Origin: Rhodoferax ferrireducens T118
Lineage (GTDB): Bacteria > Pseudomonadota > Gammaproteobacteria > Burkholderiales > Burkholderiaceae_C
Length of the DNA stretch: 64,000 bases
Direction: 5' to 3'
NCBI RefSeq assembly: GCF_000013605.1
Contig: NC_007901.1
Span: 62,001 to 126,000, forward strand
Shown: positions 1-8,521 of the stretch, in pieces
Layout: every line of letters starts with the position of its first letter
Numbering within the stretch: the stretch's first letter is position 1
The notes under the pieces: model-generated
What the model was told of the DNA's origin: nothing
Seen by the model: the letters and a program-made list of their open reading frames with translations, nothing else
The model's database searches: none
Program-made: the position numbers and the translations under genes

Positions 1-31
1 TGAGGTAAGGATAAGCTCAAGGCTTATCAAA

Positions 32-58
32 TGAAATGCCGCCACGAGTAGGGCGACG
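32..58 (-). promoter_or_regulatory. Recurrent leader hairpin element, copy 1
   Basis: Read on the minus strand, GTCGCC can pair with GGCGGC around a short loop, followed by ATTTCA. It matches the element repeated about 12 times in this window. The gene it would serve lies to the left of the window, so its target is not visible. It is divergent from copy 2. Confidence 0.6.
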
Positions 59-193
59 GATGTGGACTTGCCACAAAGATTCGCCATATTACTGCATTTT
101 TTTCACTATTGCACTATTGGGGTTCACTTTTCGCACGGAATTTGTAGGTCCGGGCGTTTTATGCCAGAATTGCGCCTTCAGGGTGCCCCTGTC

Positions 194-217
194 CGTCGGT
201 TCGTTCCGGCATGTCAA
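194..217 (+). promoter_or_regulatory. Recurrent leader hairpin element, copy 2
   Basis: CGTCGG and CCGG(C) arms pair around a UUCGUU loop and are followed directly by ATGTCAA. Compared with other copies, the stem bases differ but pairing is kept. It faces right; the nearest convincing gene starts at 641. Confidence 0.6.
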
Positions 218-640
218 CTTTGTGAGATGGCCACTGGAGAGGGTTTTCCTGTACCGCGTTTGCGGATCCGGTACAGGAAAGCCATCGCTATGCGGTGCTT
301 TCCCGTTTCCTCGCAGCAATGTGAATTCGTGAGCAATCACGGAATGTCAAAAAGGTCGGCCTAATTAACCGACTGACAGGAAAACCGGGCCCGTGAGGTC
401 AAACTCACAAGCCCGGTCAGCATGTTGAGGTCTGCTTATCCGACCAGGCGTGAGTGGCCTTGACATGCACCCCCACCCAATCAGTCTTGGCGGCTAACCC
501 AGATTGCCGCCATCCGAAACCACCGTTTTTTGTCTGACCGCCGCAAGGCCGGTTACAGCGTAAGACGGGCAGAACTCCACAAAAATTTTAAACAAAGGTC
601 AAGTCCATCGGGCTGGCCTCGACAACTAGGGTACATCTGT
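218..640. other. Gene-poor leader with two strong hairpins
   Basis: I see no convincing gene here. Two strong inverted repeats are present: 245-256 with 269-280 (12 bp, TTTCCTGTACCG arms) and 385-390 with 411-416 extended by GTGAG/CTCAC (393-397/404-408). Neither has a T-run, so they are not classic terminators. They may be RNA structures in the untranslated leader that starts near leader copy 2. Confidence 0.45.
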
Positions 641-1036
641 ATGAAATTGAAGAACGATCGCCTCCCTGCCAAAAGCTATGTCTTCGAGCTTTTCGCTGGC
701 AACAAGAAAATTGGGATCAGTGTCGCCTGCGACATTACCCAAGCACTGCTCTTCGCGATGAAGGCTACGACACGCAAGACGAGTTCCAAGATGGACACGA
801 CTTGTGACTTTGAACAACTCCAAGCGCGCCAGATGGGCACCAGCAATGGCGCCATGGTCACATTGGATACGGCACTTGCCTCGCAAGCACGCAGCATCCC
901 TTTAAACGCGGATGAAATCCAAAAGGAAGGCAGGTTGACGCGTGTTCAGAAAGGCAGTGCGTATGTCGGCGCGCCCTCGATGGTCCGGTGTACACGGCGT
1001 CCCAGGGGTGTCCAGCCAAAATTGCGAACGGCTTAG
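641..1036 (+). CDS. Hypothetical protein, 131 aa
   Basis: I do not recognise the family. The ATG at 641 is preferred because the longer in-frame extension back to 530 lacks a ribosome binding site; AGGG about 11 nt upstream is weak. The product is soluble and basic, with an N-terminal segment that could form a small alpha/beta domain (residues 1-60, KSYVFELFAGNKKIGISV). The C-terminus is Arg-rich (CTRRPRGVQPKLR). A strong terminator at 1248-1291 closes the transcript. Confidence 0.5.
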   Translation: MKLKNDRLPAKSYVFELFAGNKKIGISVACDITQALLFAMKATTRKTSSKMDTTCDFEQLQARQMGTSNGAMVTLDTALASQARSIPLNADEIQKEGRLTRVQKGSAYVGAPSMVRCTRRPRGVQPKLRTA

Positions 1037-1095
1037 TTCACCGAAGTATCAAATCGGTGTGTTGCTTCACGGCAAAGCCACCAATTTTTAACGTC

Positions 1096-1134
1096 AACAC
1101 TCAACGACCCAGATCACTGGGGGCGTTGAGTGTT
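1096..1134. repeat. Inverted repeat, 11-bp arms
   Basis: AACACTCAACG (1096-1106) is matched by CGTTGAGTGTT (1124-1134), with CCCAG/CTGGG pairing inside. There is no T-run on the plus side. It is a stable hairpin just after the gene ending at 1036. Confidence 0.5.
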
Positions 1135-1247
1135 TGGCATCGAGAAAAAATACATGACAAAAGAGAAAGAAAAAACGCTCTTGACGCCCACATCTATGTG
1201 ACAGTCCGCGTGAAGGTCTCGTAATACCTGAGCGCCATAAAATAAAT

Positions 1248-1291
1248 CCCCCCAAGAGGCCCCTTACTGAGGCCTCTTGGGGGGTTTTTTT
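1248..1291 (+). terminator. Rho-independent terminator
   Basis: A perfect 14-bp stem (CCCCCCAAGAGGCC with its complement at 1271-1284) is followed by seven T residues. It lies between the convergent genes ending at 1036 (+) and 1298 (-); the minus side has a weaker T-rich tail, so it may work both ways. Confidence 0.9.
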
Positions 1292-1297
1292 GCATTT

Positions 1298-2077
1298 TTA
1301 TTGGGTTGTCAACTTGTAGGCTCCTGGTGGCCCAGCAACAATTCGTCCGAGTTTGATCAGGTTCTTAATGGCTGCAGTCATTGAACCAAGTGGGACGCCT
1401 ATTTCGCTGCCAATTTCAGTCTGGTTAATCGGGATGAAGTCAGCCTGATTGAGGACGCCCTGCAAATGTTGCAACAGTTTGGCGGAGTTGCCACTGGGTT
1501 CTTTCGGTTGGTCCGTTCCAACAGTAACTTTTGGCACTCTGGACTTTGCAGGACCAGCTTTATTCTTCGATGCTGTTTTGGTCTTTGGCGAAACATCCGA
1601 CGGCGCTTGATCCGCTGCGGTCGCCTTTTCCTGAATCGAACCTCTTGCCTTCTTTGCTACGCGTGTTTTGGCCACAGCAGGCGCTTTGGCTTTAGACGCC
1701 TTCGTTTTCTTCTTGATCACCACGTCGGTGGGGGCAAGGTCATTTTGAGGGATGGTGCTCAACCCGTCAGACCGGGTCGGCGCCGCAAGGGCAGGAATCT
1801 GGACGGCAAAGGCTTGCACGTCAAGGCTCAATTCGGATGCGACCTGATAGACCTTTTGAATCTCTTGTTCTATCCCGGACATTGTTTGAGCGAGTCGAGC
1901 AACGGTTTTCCAGCCTTCGAACAATGAATCATTGCCGAGGTGAAAAGGATCTTCGACCATGGCCGCATTGACTTGTTGGGACAACTTCTTCACGACACTT
2001 TTGAGCCTGGCGTCAGCTACGAATGCCGCAGCACCGGCCTTTTGAATGGCCGAAAGTGTAGATTTAAAGAGTGGCAT
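1298..2077 (-). CDS. Winged-helix protein with Lys/Ala-rich H1-like linker
   Basis: A 259-aa protein in three parts. Residues ~1-105 are helical, with no family I recognise. Residues ~120-200 are low complexity, rich in Lys, Ala, Thr and Pro (KKKTKASKAKAP, VAKKARG), like eukaryotic H1 or bacterial histone-like tails. The last ~55 residues (LQHLQGVLNQ... to the end) look like a winged helix-turn-helix with a final wing (GRIVAGPPGAYKL). This suggests a nucleoid-associated or regulatory DNA-binding protein. ATG start with a GGA-type site upstream. It is divergent from radA, with 224 bp between them. Confidence 0.65.
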   Translation of the reverse strand: MPLFKSTLSAIQKAGAAAFVADARLKSVVKKLSQQVNAAMVEDPFHLGNDSLFEGWKTVARLAQTMSGIEQEIQKVYQVASELSLDVQAFAVQIPALAAPTRSDGLSTIPQNDLAPTDVVIKKKTKASKAKAPAVAKTRVAKKARGSIQEKATAADQAPSDVSPKTKTASKNKAGPAKSRVPKVTVGTDQPKEPSGNSAKLLQHLQGVLNQADFIPINQTEIGSEIGVPLGSMTAAIKNLIKLGRIVAGPPGAYKLTTQ

Positions 2078-2301
2078 GGACGTTATCCTTTTTTAGAAAT
2101 GATAGAAAACAAGAGTCATGTTGCGTGCCCGTGTTGGGAGGCCAATTATTAGGCAAGCGATCTGTTCCAGGGCTATTATTTTAGCCGTCAGGACTTTGTG
2201 ATCGGCATGATGAGGTCTCTGGACTATTGAGAAATAGATCGAGCAGGATTCCAATGCAATAAAACAGTTGCCGAATCAAGACTGTCTGGTAACTTGACTT
2301 A

Positions 2302-3669
2302 ATGAGCAAAGAAAAAACCACCTACGTCTGTAGCGAATGCGGAAACCTGTCCGCAAAATGGCTTGGCAAATGTCCAGAATGCGCAGCGTGGAACACATTG
2401 AGCGAACAGCGCCAGTCCTCTACGGCAGCAAGCAAGCACCGATTCGCGCCTCTGGCGGCGTCTTCCCCAGTTGTTCCACTAAATGAAATTCAAGCGGCCG
2501 ATATTGATCGGACGCCTACCGGAATCAGTGAGTTCGACCGGGTTCTCGGTGGCGGCATCGTACAGGGCGGCGTCGTCTTGCTTGCTGGCGAGCCGGGGAT
2601 TGGCAAGTCAACGTTACTGCTGCAAGCCATGCATGCACTTGAACGCCAGGGTCTCAAAGTGCTTTATGTTTCTGGCGAAGAATCAGGTTCGCAGATTTCC
2701 ATGCGGGCAAAGCGCCTTGGCATGGGCAACGCCAAGGTGTTGTTGCAAGCCGAGATTCAGTTGGAGAGGATTCTGGAGAGCATCGTGACCCATTCCCCCC
2801 AGGTCGTCGTGATCGACTCGATTCAGACTATGTGGTCTGATGAGTTGACGGCAGCGCCCGGGTCTGTGTCACAGGTGAAAGAATGCGCTTCGCAAATTAC
2901 GCGAGTCGCCAAAGCCAGTGGAGTTACTGTATTTCTGGTGGGTCACGTCACAAAGGAAGGCGGGATTGCAGGCCCGCGCGTGCTTGAACATGTCGTGGAC
3001 ACGGTTGTCTTCATTGAGGGCGAAGCCCACTCGACTTTCCGGATCGCTCGTGCGATAAAGAACAGGTTCGGTGCGGTCAACGAGGTTGGCGTCTTCGCGA
3101 TGTCTGAGACCGGTCTCAAATGCGTTCCCAATCCGAGTGCCATATTTCTGTCCAATCACTCTGTGCCCGTGCCAGGCTCGTGTGTGATGGCCACAATCGA
3201 TGGGACTCGACCGATGCTGGTCGAAATTCAGGCCCTGGTCGACAGCGGTGGTCCAAGTCCAAGGCGCCTGTCGCTGGGGCTTGAACGTGACCGTCTTGCT
3301 ATGTTGTTGGCCGTCTTGAATCGGCACGGAGGCATACAAACGGCCGACCAGGATGTCTTTGTCAACGCCGTCGGGGGACTTCGCATAAGCGAGCCTGCAG
3401 CAGACTTGGCGGTGATTCTTTCCATCCAAAGCTCGCTACGCTCAACGGCGCTGCCGCAGGGGTTTTTGTCATTCGGTGAAGTAGGATTGGCCGGGGAAGT
3501 ACGTCCAGCTCCCAAGGGAATGGACCGGCTCAATGAGGCGGCCAAGCTCGGATTTAGCCACGTAGTTCTACCCAAAGCAAATGCGCCGAAAAGACCAATT
3601 CCTGGCTTGACGGTATACCCCGTGGAACGTGTCGATCAGGCGCTGCAAGTGGTGCGCAATTTGCCTTGA
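2302..3669 (+). CDS. radA: DNA repair/recombination ATPase RadA (Sms)
   Basis: A full-length 455-aa RadA. Zinc finger cysteines are C10, C13, C24 and C27; the RecA-like Walker A motif GEPGIGKST is at 96-104; the RadA-specific KNRFG motif is at 253-257; and the C-terminal ~140 residues form the Lon-protease-like domain (GLRISEPAADLAV, FGEVGLAGEVRP). RadA is a DnaB-like helicase that drives branch migration in recombination and processes stalled forks. RadA is normally chromosomal, so a plasmid copy is unusual and fits the dnaN and RecE-like genes nearby. The ribosome binding site is weak. It is convergent with the gene ending at 3685, only 15 bp away. Confidence 0.95.
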   Translation: MSKEKTTYVCSECGNLSAKWLGKCPECAAWNTLSEQRQSSTAASKHRFAPLAASSPVVPLNEIQAADIDRTPTGISEFDRVLGGGIVQGGVVLLAGEPGIGKSTLLLQAMHALERQGLKVLYVSGEESGSQISMRAKRLGMGNAKVLLQAEIQLERILESIVTHSPQVVVIDSIQTMWSDELTAAPGSVSQVKECASQITRVAKASGVTVFLVGHVTKEGGIAGPRVLEHVVDTVVFIEGEAHSTFRIARAIKNRFGAVNEVGVFAMSETGLKCVPNPSAIFLSNHSVPVPGSCVMATIDGTRPMLVEIQALVDSGGPSPRRLSLGLERDRLAMLLAVLNRHGGIQTADQDVFVNAVGGLRISEPAADLAVILSIQSSLRSTALPQGFLSFGEVGLAGEVRPAPKGMDRLNEAAKLGFSHVVLPKANAPKRPIPGLTVYPVERVDQALQVVRNLP

Positions 3670-3684
3670 TGGCCGACCGGCAGC

Positions 3685-4470
3685 CTAGACTTTCAAGCCC
3701 AAGTCCAGCACACGAATTTTGGGTCTCTTCGCAGCTGCAGCAGCCAAAATGGTTTTTGGCTCCCTTCGGCTTGCGGGCATGCACGTCAGCAACGCATTAA
3801 TGCGCGCTGTCACAACTGCAGCATCTTCTTCGCGCAATCGCCGGCTGTCCTTACCGGTCAGCCGTATGGGGATTGCAGCGTGAGCGCACCATATTTCAAT
3901 ACGGGGATCGGCGTCGCCGCCAGAATAAATAGCCGCAGACATCGGCTTTCCCTGGGCGAAAAGGGCGTCAAGGCGGCGTTCTATGTCGTCAGGCACGCAT
4001 CCGTTGAGGGCAATGACGCCCAAGCGGGTGGACCCATGCCCGGTGGCACTTTGAAAGAAGTTCTGTAGTTCCTCAGCGATGAATGCGCCGGGCAGTCCAC
4101 CCACTCGCTTGCAACTGGCCAACTCCATCGAGTTGGCGAACCCCACTCGTGCTAGGGCCATGGCCTTTCTGGACTGCAGCACCTGCATGGCCAATCCGGC
4201 ACGAAACACGCGCCCCCGTACCGCGCGCCAGTCCTTGCGCACCGAACTGTTATGGCGCTTGGTGATTTTTCGGATCTCCCGCGCAGTGCCACTTCCCAGC
4301 ACGGTCAAACGCAGCTCTTCATCGGTGCCCCGAAACTTCTCAGATTCGTAAAAGTGAATCAAGCTCGGAGACAGGTCGAACATGGGGGCAGAGTCAAGGA
4401 AAAAACGCCGATAACCATAGAACGGAATTTGCGCCGCCGGGTCGAACGGAATGGTATTTAGTTCACTCAT
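3685..4470 (-). CDS. Hypothetical protein, 261 aa
   Basis: I do not recognise it. A soluble alpha/beta protein with an Arg/Lys-rich middle (EIRKITKRHNSSVRKDWRAVRGRVFR, residues ~65-90 in part) and a basic Ala-rich C-terminus (ILAAAAAKRPKIRVLDLG). No signal peptide or membrane segment. ATG at 4470 with an AT-rich upstream region shared with the rightward leader at 4512. The basic character suggests nucleic-acid binding, but this is inference. Confidence 0.6.
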   Translation of the reverse strand: MSELNTIPFDPAAQIPFYGYRRFFLDSAPMFDLSPSLIHFYESEKFRGTDEELRLTVLGSGTAREIRKITKRHNSSVRKDWRAVRGRVFRAGLAMQVLQSRKAMALARVGFANSMELASCKRVGGLPGAFIAEELQNFFQSATGHGSTRLGVIALNGCVPDDIERRLDALFAQGKPMSAAIYSGGDADPRIEIWCAHAAIPIRLTGKDSRRLREEDAAVVTARINALLTCMPASRREPKTILAAAAAKRPKIRVLDLGLKV

Positions 4471-4511
4471 GTGTTATATTTTGTACTGAATTCTCTGTTT
4501 TTGACAGAGTT

Positions 4512-4545
4512 CGTCGTCAACATTTTTGTTTTGGCGGCATGTCAA
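4512..4545 (+). promoter_or_regulatory. Recurrent leader hairpin element, copy 3
   Basis: GTCGTC pairs with GGCGGC (with wobble pairs), enclosing an AACA/TGTT inner stem, then ATGTCAA. A second hairpin (GGGAGAG-TTC-CTCTCCC) follows within 15 nt. The three overlapping genes 4684-5860 lie downstream. Confidence 0.7.
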
Positions 4546-4683
4546 TCCCCCGAGGGAGAGTTCCTCTCCCTGCTGAACCCTTCAGCACTAGCTCTGTGCC
4601 ATCGGCGCTTTTGTGAGCTTGAAATTCCAAAATCTGCGGTCTTATGCCGCTTTACGGATGGACTTTGTTGTCCAGAAAAAAAC

Positions 4684-5010
4684 ATGATCGTCTCCAACTT
4701 CTTTGGGGTGCGAACGGCTCGTGGCGCTTCTCATTTGGTGGTTCCCGAACCACCAAAGCCAGTTGTACCCCCCGCTGCACCCAAAACGGTGAAGCGCCGC
4801 AAGGCGTCCAACACCACCAAGACCCCTAAACCCCAGAAAACCAATGTCTCTGCACCTGTCGAGGCCACGGTTGCAATACCAGAGAACCAACCGGCCCGAC
4901 CACCGGCTGCGGCCAGCCTCCCAGACACCGCGCCAATGCCTGAATGTGGCTTCATGAGCGACGAGCACATGAATAACTTGGTCAGCTATTTCGACACGGA
5001 GCAGGTATGA
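4684..5010 (+). CDS. Hypothetical Pro/Lys-rich protein, 108 aa
   Basis: ATG at 4684 is chosen because the longer frame would run back through leader copy 3. The product is largely low complexity (PPKPVVPPAAPKTVKRRK and PKPQKT), probably disordered, with a short ordered C-terminus (MSDEHMNNLVSYFDTEQV). It overlaps the next gene by ATGA, so the two are likely translationally coupled. No family recognised. Confidence 0.5.
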   Translation: MIVSNFFGVRTARGASHLVVPEPPKPVVPPAAPKTVKRRKASNTTKTPKPQKTNVSAPVEATVAIPENQPARPPAAASLPDTAPMPECGFMSDEHMNNLVSYFDTEQV

Positions 5011-5480
5011 GAGCCTCCCCCATGTCGGATGAGCAGACGAAGCGCGTTACCTTGGGCGTCTTGCGGCGAATTCACGGTGCCATGGCGAGCATCGAAGCAT
5101 GTCGTCTCAGCGGCGAGCCCCAAGCGGACCATCCCTCGATCGAGGCTATGACTGCTGACTATCAGGAGCTTGTGAGAATGAGAGCCCAGATTTGTAATGG
5201 TGAAAACCTTGCAACCACTCAACATTCACGTCTGTTCGTCATGCGTGAATTGACTATCGCGGGAGTGAACAGCCTCCTTCCCGATGCAGACTACATCCTG
5301 AGTGAGAAAGCCGCACGGTTTACATGCGGAACAGTGTCGATTCGCTTGAGTGAAGCCAATGATGGCAAAAGCGTCATCTGCAAAATGTTGCCCTTGGGGC
5401 ATGAGGATGACACTGTCATCGCTCAGTGCGAGGCTTTCTACAACTCTGCACGCGAACCTTGCGAGGCGGTGCCCTCATGA
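5007..5480 (+). CDS. Hypothetical protein, 157 aa
   Basis: Starts inside the stop of the gene before it (ATGA at 5007) and ends inside the start of the next (ATGA at 5477), so it is the middle of a tight three-gene operon. Soluble; no motif I recognise. An internal ATG at residue 6 (MSDEQTKR) is an alternative start. Confidence 0.65.
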   Translation: MRASPMSDEQTKRVTLGVLRRIHGAMASIEACRLSGEPQADHPSIEAMTADYQELVRMRAQICNGENLATTQHSRLFVMRELTIAGVNSLLPDADYILSEKAARFTCGTVSIRLSEANDGKSVICKMLPLGHEDDTVIAQCEAFYNSAREPCEAVPS

Positions 5481-5860
5481 CCCTGCAGCTCTACCTTAAG
5501 GCGTATGCCACCGGCAGCCACCCGAGCCCGGGTGTTTGTCTGGTGCTGTTTGATGACGATGTGATGCAACGCCTGCAGACCTTGTCAAACATGGTCCGGT
5601 CGTTTGCCATGGAAAGTATTGGGGACCACTTTCAGGCCACCTGGCGAGAGCCGGCTTGGGAGGCTCAATTCACCTTGGTCGCGCCACAGTTAATCGCGAC
5701 GGCTACTCATTGTTGGTGGACTGCTGAAGTTATCACCGCACAGGGAACCGCCTCTTTCTACACAGAGCGTGTCCACATCGATCGATTGATGCAGGCTTGC
5801 AGCGCATGCACCACCGACGTTCTCCATTACACGGAGGACCCGGTATCGGCAAAGGCGTAG
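5477..5860 (+). CDS. Hypothetical protein, 127 aa
   Basis: Third gene of the overlapping set (ATGA junction). Soluble, with hydrophobic beta-rich stretches (LYLKAYATG, GVCLVLFDDDVMQRL). Translational coupling argues that it is real and acts with its two neighbours. No family recognised. Confidence 0.6.
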   Translation: MTLQLYLKAYATGSHPSPGVCLVLFDDDVMQRLQTLSNMVRSFAMESIGDHFQATWREPAWEAQFTLVAPQLIATATHCWWTAEVITAQGTASFYTERVHIDRLMQACSACTTDVLHYTEDPVSAKA

Positions 5861-5899
5861 CAAGCAGACTTTGAAATTGTGCTGACGAAGCGGGGCATT

Positions 5900-5923
5900 G
5901 CCTCGGTTGCGCCGGCATATTAA
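5900..5923 (+). promoter_or_regulatory. Recurrent leader element, variant copy 4
   Basis: A divergent copy: GCC..GGT pairs with GCC-GGC (2-nt bulge) and the tail reads ATATTAA. It starts only 40 nt after the stop at 5860, so here the element lies between genes rather than behind an obvious promoter of its own. Confidence 0.4.
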
Positions 5924-5927
5924 CCAA

Positions 5928-5954
5928 TGACAGGGACCCATGCGGTCCCTGTCA
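5928..5954 (+). terminator. Hairpin with T-run before gene 5970
   Basis: TGACAGGGACC and GGTCCCTGTCA form an 11-bp stem followed by TTTTT. It looks like a terminator but is placed 16 nt before a start codon. It could end the 4684-5860 transcript, act as an attenuator, or be the second hairpin seen after several leader elements. Confidence 0.6.
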
Positions 5955-5969
5955 TTTTTGGAGAATCCA

Positions 5970-6641
5970 ATGAAACTATCCTTCTCTCCCCAAGCCATCT
6001 TTTTGGCCATGGCAGCCATCATGGCGCAGCCCGGGTATCCCTACGCAGGAGGTGTCAAAGACCTCTACAAGTATGACAAAGAGCGCATCCTGAACGAGTT
6101 TGTTCCTGGTGCGCGGTATTTGTGGGTGGTGTCTGCCAAGGGCACGGAACTTACTCGAATTGGCGTTCACAGCAAGACCAACGAGTGGGCAAATGCAACC
6201 ATAATCTGTGCGCTGACTTCATCCAGTCTGGGCGCTGAGATCTATCTGGTTAGCGATTTCGGTGTCCGCAAGATTTCCGAGAGTCAAGCGAAAACTGAAC
6301 TTGCTCACATGGATTATGTGGTCGATGGCAGATCGGTGCATGACACCAACGGGCGTTTGCTGGCTGTTTTTGAGGTGCGCAGGCACTTCAAAGCAGGCGA
6401 CGGCAACAATTACGCGCATGTGACGTTTGAAACCAAAGATCCGGAACGTCTGACCAAGTCCGACCTGCTGGCCTTGCGCAGCATCGCCACCAGTGAAGCC
6501 GTCCTGGCGGCCCAAAGCTTCTTCGTCAAGATCGAGACGCTAACAATCAATGGCCGGTGCATCACAGAAATGATCGCCCCGCCGGAGAAAACGACAGCCC
6601 TGCCAATGGAGACGACTGATGCTGCCACCCGCTGCGCTTGA
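5970..6641 (+). CDS. Secreted hypothetical protein, 223 aa
   Basis: ATG at 5970 with a GGAG site 6 nt upstream. The first ~25 residues (MKLSFSPQAIFLAMAAIMAQPGYPYA) resemble a signal peptide, so the product is probably periplasmic. The rest is alpha/beta with no motif I recognise. It overlaps the next gene by 23 nt. Confidence 0.65.
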   Translation: MKLSFSPQAIFLAMAAIMAQPGYPYAGGVKDLYKYDKERILNEFVPGARYLWVVSAKGTELTRIGVHSKTNEWANATIICALTSSSLGAEIYLVSDFGVRKISESQAKTELAHMDYVVDGRSVHDTNGRLLAVFEVRRHFKAGDGNNYAHVTFETKDPERLTKSDLLALRSIATSEAVLAAQSFFVKIETLTINGRCITEMIAPPEKTTALPMETTDAATRCA

Positions 6642-6849
6642 CAAGCACTTTCGCTTTTACCGGGACATCCGGTATTGCTACACGATGACGCAAGAACGCC
6701 TGGTTGACATTGTTCGCAACAAGCAGTTGTCGCCGATGTTTCGCGCGGCCGCTTTGCGCAATGTGGTCTGCAATGCAGACATCACAATAACGAAGGGTCG
6801 GACCTGGGGCCACAGAAGGCGCCTGGTGCGCCAACATTTCAATATTTAA
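6619..6849 (+). CDS. Hypothetical basic protein, 76 aa
   Basis: Overlaps the end of the secreted protein by 23 nt and has a GGAG site 7 nt before ATG. Arg-rich (RTWGHRRRLVRQHF). No family recognised. The overlap and the site favour a real small gene. Confidence 0.5.
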   Translation: MLPPAALDKHFRFYRDIRYCYTMTQERLVDIVRNKQLSPMFRAAALRNVVCNADITITKGRTWGHRRRLVRQHFNI

Positions 6850-6860
6850 CGGTGAACGAA

Positions 6861-6995
6861 ATGCCGCTGATGCATTTCGACGAGCTGGATCGAATACGTG
6901 ATGGACAAAATTGGCGTCCAGGTCAACGCCATGGCAGCAGCATGTCTCAATGCGCCGCCAGGGTCGCCGAACATCTTTCGGCTTTGAGCCCGTGA
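6861..6995 (+). CDS. Small ORF, 44 aa
   Basis: ATG at 6861 has GGTGAA 7 nt upstream and follows the previous stop by 11 nt, so it could be a coupled small gene (MPLMHFDELDRIRDGQNWRP...). Unknown; coding status is uncertain. Confidence 0.3.
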   Translation: MPLMHFDELDRIRDGQNWRPGQRHGSSMSQCAARVAEHLSALSP

Positions 6996-7035
6996 AGTCA
7001 GATGAATGGGGATCACTCCTCATTACTAACCAGAA

Positions 7036-7060
7036 GCCCCAGATCATCTCGATCTGGGGC
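7036..7060 (+). terminator. Hairpin after the 5970-6995 gene group
   Basis: GCCCCAGATC-ATCTC-GATCTGGGGC, a perfect 10-bp stem followed by ATTCCCTTGTG, not a clean T-run. Probably a weak terminator or transcript-end stabiliser. Confidence 0.5.
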
Positions 7061-7150
7061 ATTCCCTTGTGTCTGCAAGGGCCTGTCGATTCTGAATCTT
7101 TTGATATTGAGTCGCCAGACCCTTACCGATTTCTCACGGTTTACCGTGTC

Positions 7151-7190
7151 CGTCGCCTAACCCTCTTTGAAGGTTATGGCGGCATGTCAA
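7151..7190 (+). promoter_or_regulatory. Recurrent leader hairpin element, copy 5
   Basis: GTCGCCTAACC pairs with GGTTA-T-GGCGGC (one bulge), the longest stem of the set, followed by ATGTCAA. A second hairpin with GGGAACA/TGTTCCC arms follows at ~7225-7253, just before the AAGGAG site of gene 7272. Confidence 0.75.
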
Positions 7191-7271
7191 CAAAGGCGTT
7201 TGCGCTTTTGTCCCGCTGGGAACAGTCTCCCTGCAGAGACTTGTTCCCGGCTCAAATTCGAAGGAGCCAAC

Positions 7272-8363
7272 ATGGCAAAAAAAGAACTGTTGTCAATCCC
7301 GATCGCCAATGCAGCGAAAATCGCTGAATGGGTCGATGCATTGGCAGAGATTCTGGATATCGCAAGATCACACATCACGGATATCGAGACAGGTGTTCAG
7401 GATGGGCTGTACGACAAAGCCGACAACGATAAGACACTGCCCGCCAAACTGGCCGCAGTGGATTTGATTGACGAACTGCAATCTGCTTTGAAACAGGCTG
7501 GCGTGACCCTAGCGGCTGGCCAGCATCCAAGCGCCTTGAAACAACCGAGCGCAAGTTCGGCCGGGCCGGTCGTTTGTCGCTTGCAGAATCGTCAACTTGC
7601 CACCATCCTTGCAGCGCTTTGCTTTTACAAGGAAGTGGGCAGGGCCGATCCGGTCAACCGGGACGAAACCAATGTCGGTATGACGACAGGTGATGGCGCC
7701 TTTGCTGCGCTCGATGACGCCGGTATCAACGAACTGTGCGAGCAGCTTGCCTGCCCCGCCGATAAAGAATCGGTTCTGCAGTCTTTGAAGGTCCACATGG
7801 ATTTGAATCTCAAGGATTGTCTCAATGTCTTTGCTGACGATGGGGATGCCCCCTTTGTCGCCTATGCCCGTGAACACCTGGCAAGCGATGATGTTGCGTT
7901 CGACGACGTGACCATAACCTCACGCGGTGACGATGGCGGCTTTGTGCTGGGCTGGCTGTGGGTCGGTAACGACGGTGCAGATCTGTTTCGTCATTCAGCA
8001 CTGTTGGAATCGGTGTTTAACTGCGCCGAACCGGTGCTTTCGCTGCCAGGATCTTCGGAAATTGACCAGGTGTATGCCGACTGGCTTGAGGACCTGGTCA
8101 CAAACTATGCCGATGAGCTCGACGAGATCAAGGACGAGGCGCCGTCTGGCAGCCCAGGCCCTGTTGTGTGGCAAGACCCAGACGGCGAGCTTCACGAGTT
8201 TTTGCCATCGACTGCATTGACCCGGTTGCTGGAACTGGCTCGCCAAGGCGGCTTGTCTCCCGCCAAGGCAGAGAAAACACAGCTTTTCTGTAGCACTTAC
8301 GGGGTGGTTCTCGATGCCTTGTTGAGCATCATACAAGTGCCTGAAATACAGCCAATCTCTTGA
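7272..8363 (+). CDS. Hypothetical acidic protein, 363 aa
   Basis: ATG at 7272 with AAGGAG 6 nt upstream; earlier in-frame codons lie within the leader element and are rejected. Strongly acidic, soluble, no signal peptide. Residues ~1-85 are helical; a Pro/Ser/Ala linker (QPSASSAGP) separates this from a larger domain that ends in a helix-rich tail (LTRLLELARQGGLSPAKAEKTQLF). No family recognised. It has its own leader and terminator, so it is probably a single-gene unit. Confidence 0.65.
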   Translation: MAKKELLSIPIANAAKIAEWVDALAEILDIARSHITDIETGVQDGLYDKADNDKTLPAKLAAVDLIDELQSALKQAGVTLAAGQHPSALKQPSASSAGPVVCRLQNRQLATILAALCFYKEVGRADPVNRDETNVGMTTGDGAFAALDDAGINELCEQLACPADKESVLQSLKVHMDLNLKDCLNVFADDGDAPFVAYAREHLASDDVAFDDVTITSRGDDGGFVLGWLWVGNDGADLFRHSALLESVFNCAEPVLSLPGSSEIDQVYADWLEDLVTNYADELDEIKDEAPSGSPGPVVWQDPDGELHEFLPSTALTRLLELARQGGLSPAKAEKTQLFCSTYGVVLDALLSIIQVPEIQPIS

Positions 8364-8472
8364 CCGCACAGCGCGCAAAGGGGCACGAGCACCCACACCC
8401 TGATACGCGACCGCAAGGCGCATCGTCGGGCTCAAACTCGTTGCGGCAACCCGCCGTAGCGACAACCACATG

Positions 8473-8499
8473 GACCACCCCAACCGGGGGTCTTTTTTT
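8473..8499 (+). terminator. Terminator after gene 7272
   Basis: GACC-CCCC and GGGGGTC arms with an AACC loop are followed by seven T residues. Confidence 0.8.
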
Positions 8500-8521
8500 C
8501 AACCAACAAGCAGCAACAACT

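Noticed and set aside
460..475. GCATGTCAAGG on the minus strand as another leader element
   Set aside because: The tail matches but no pairing arms precede it.
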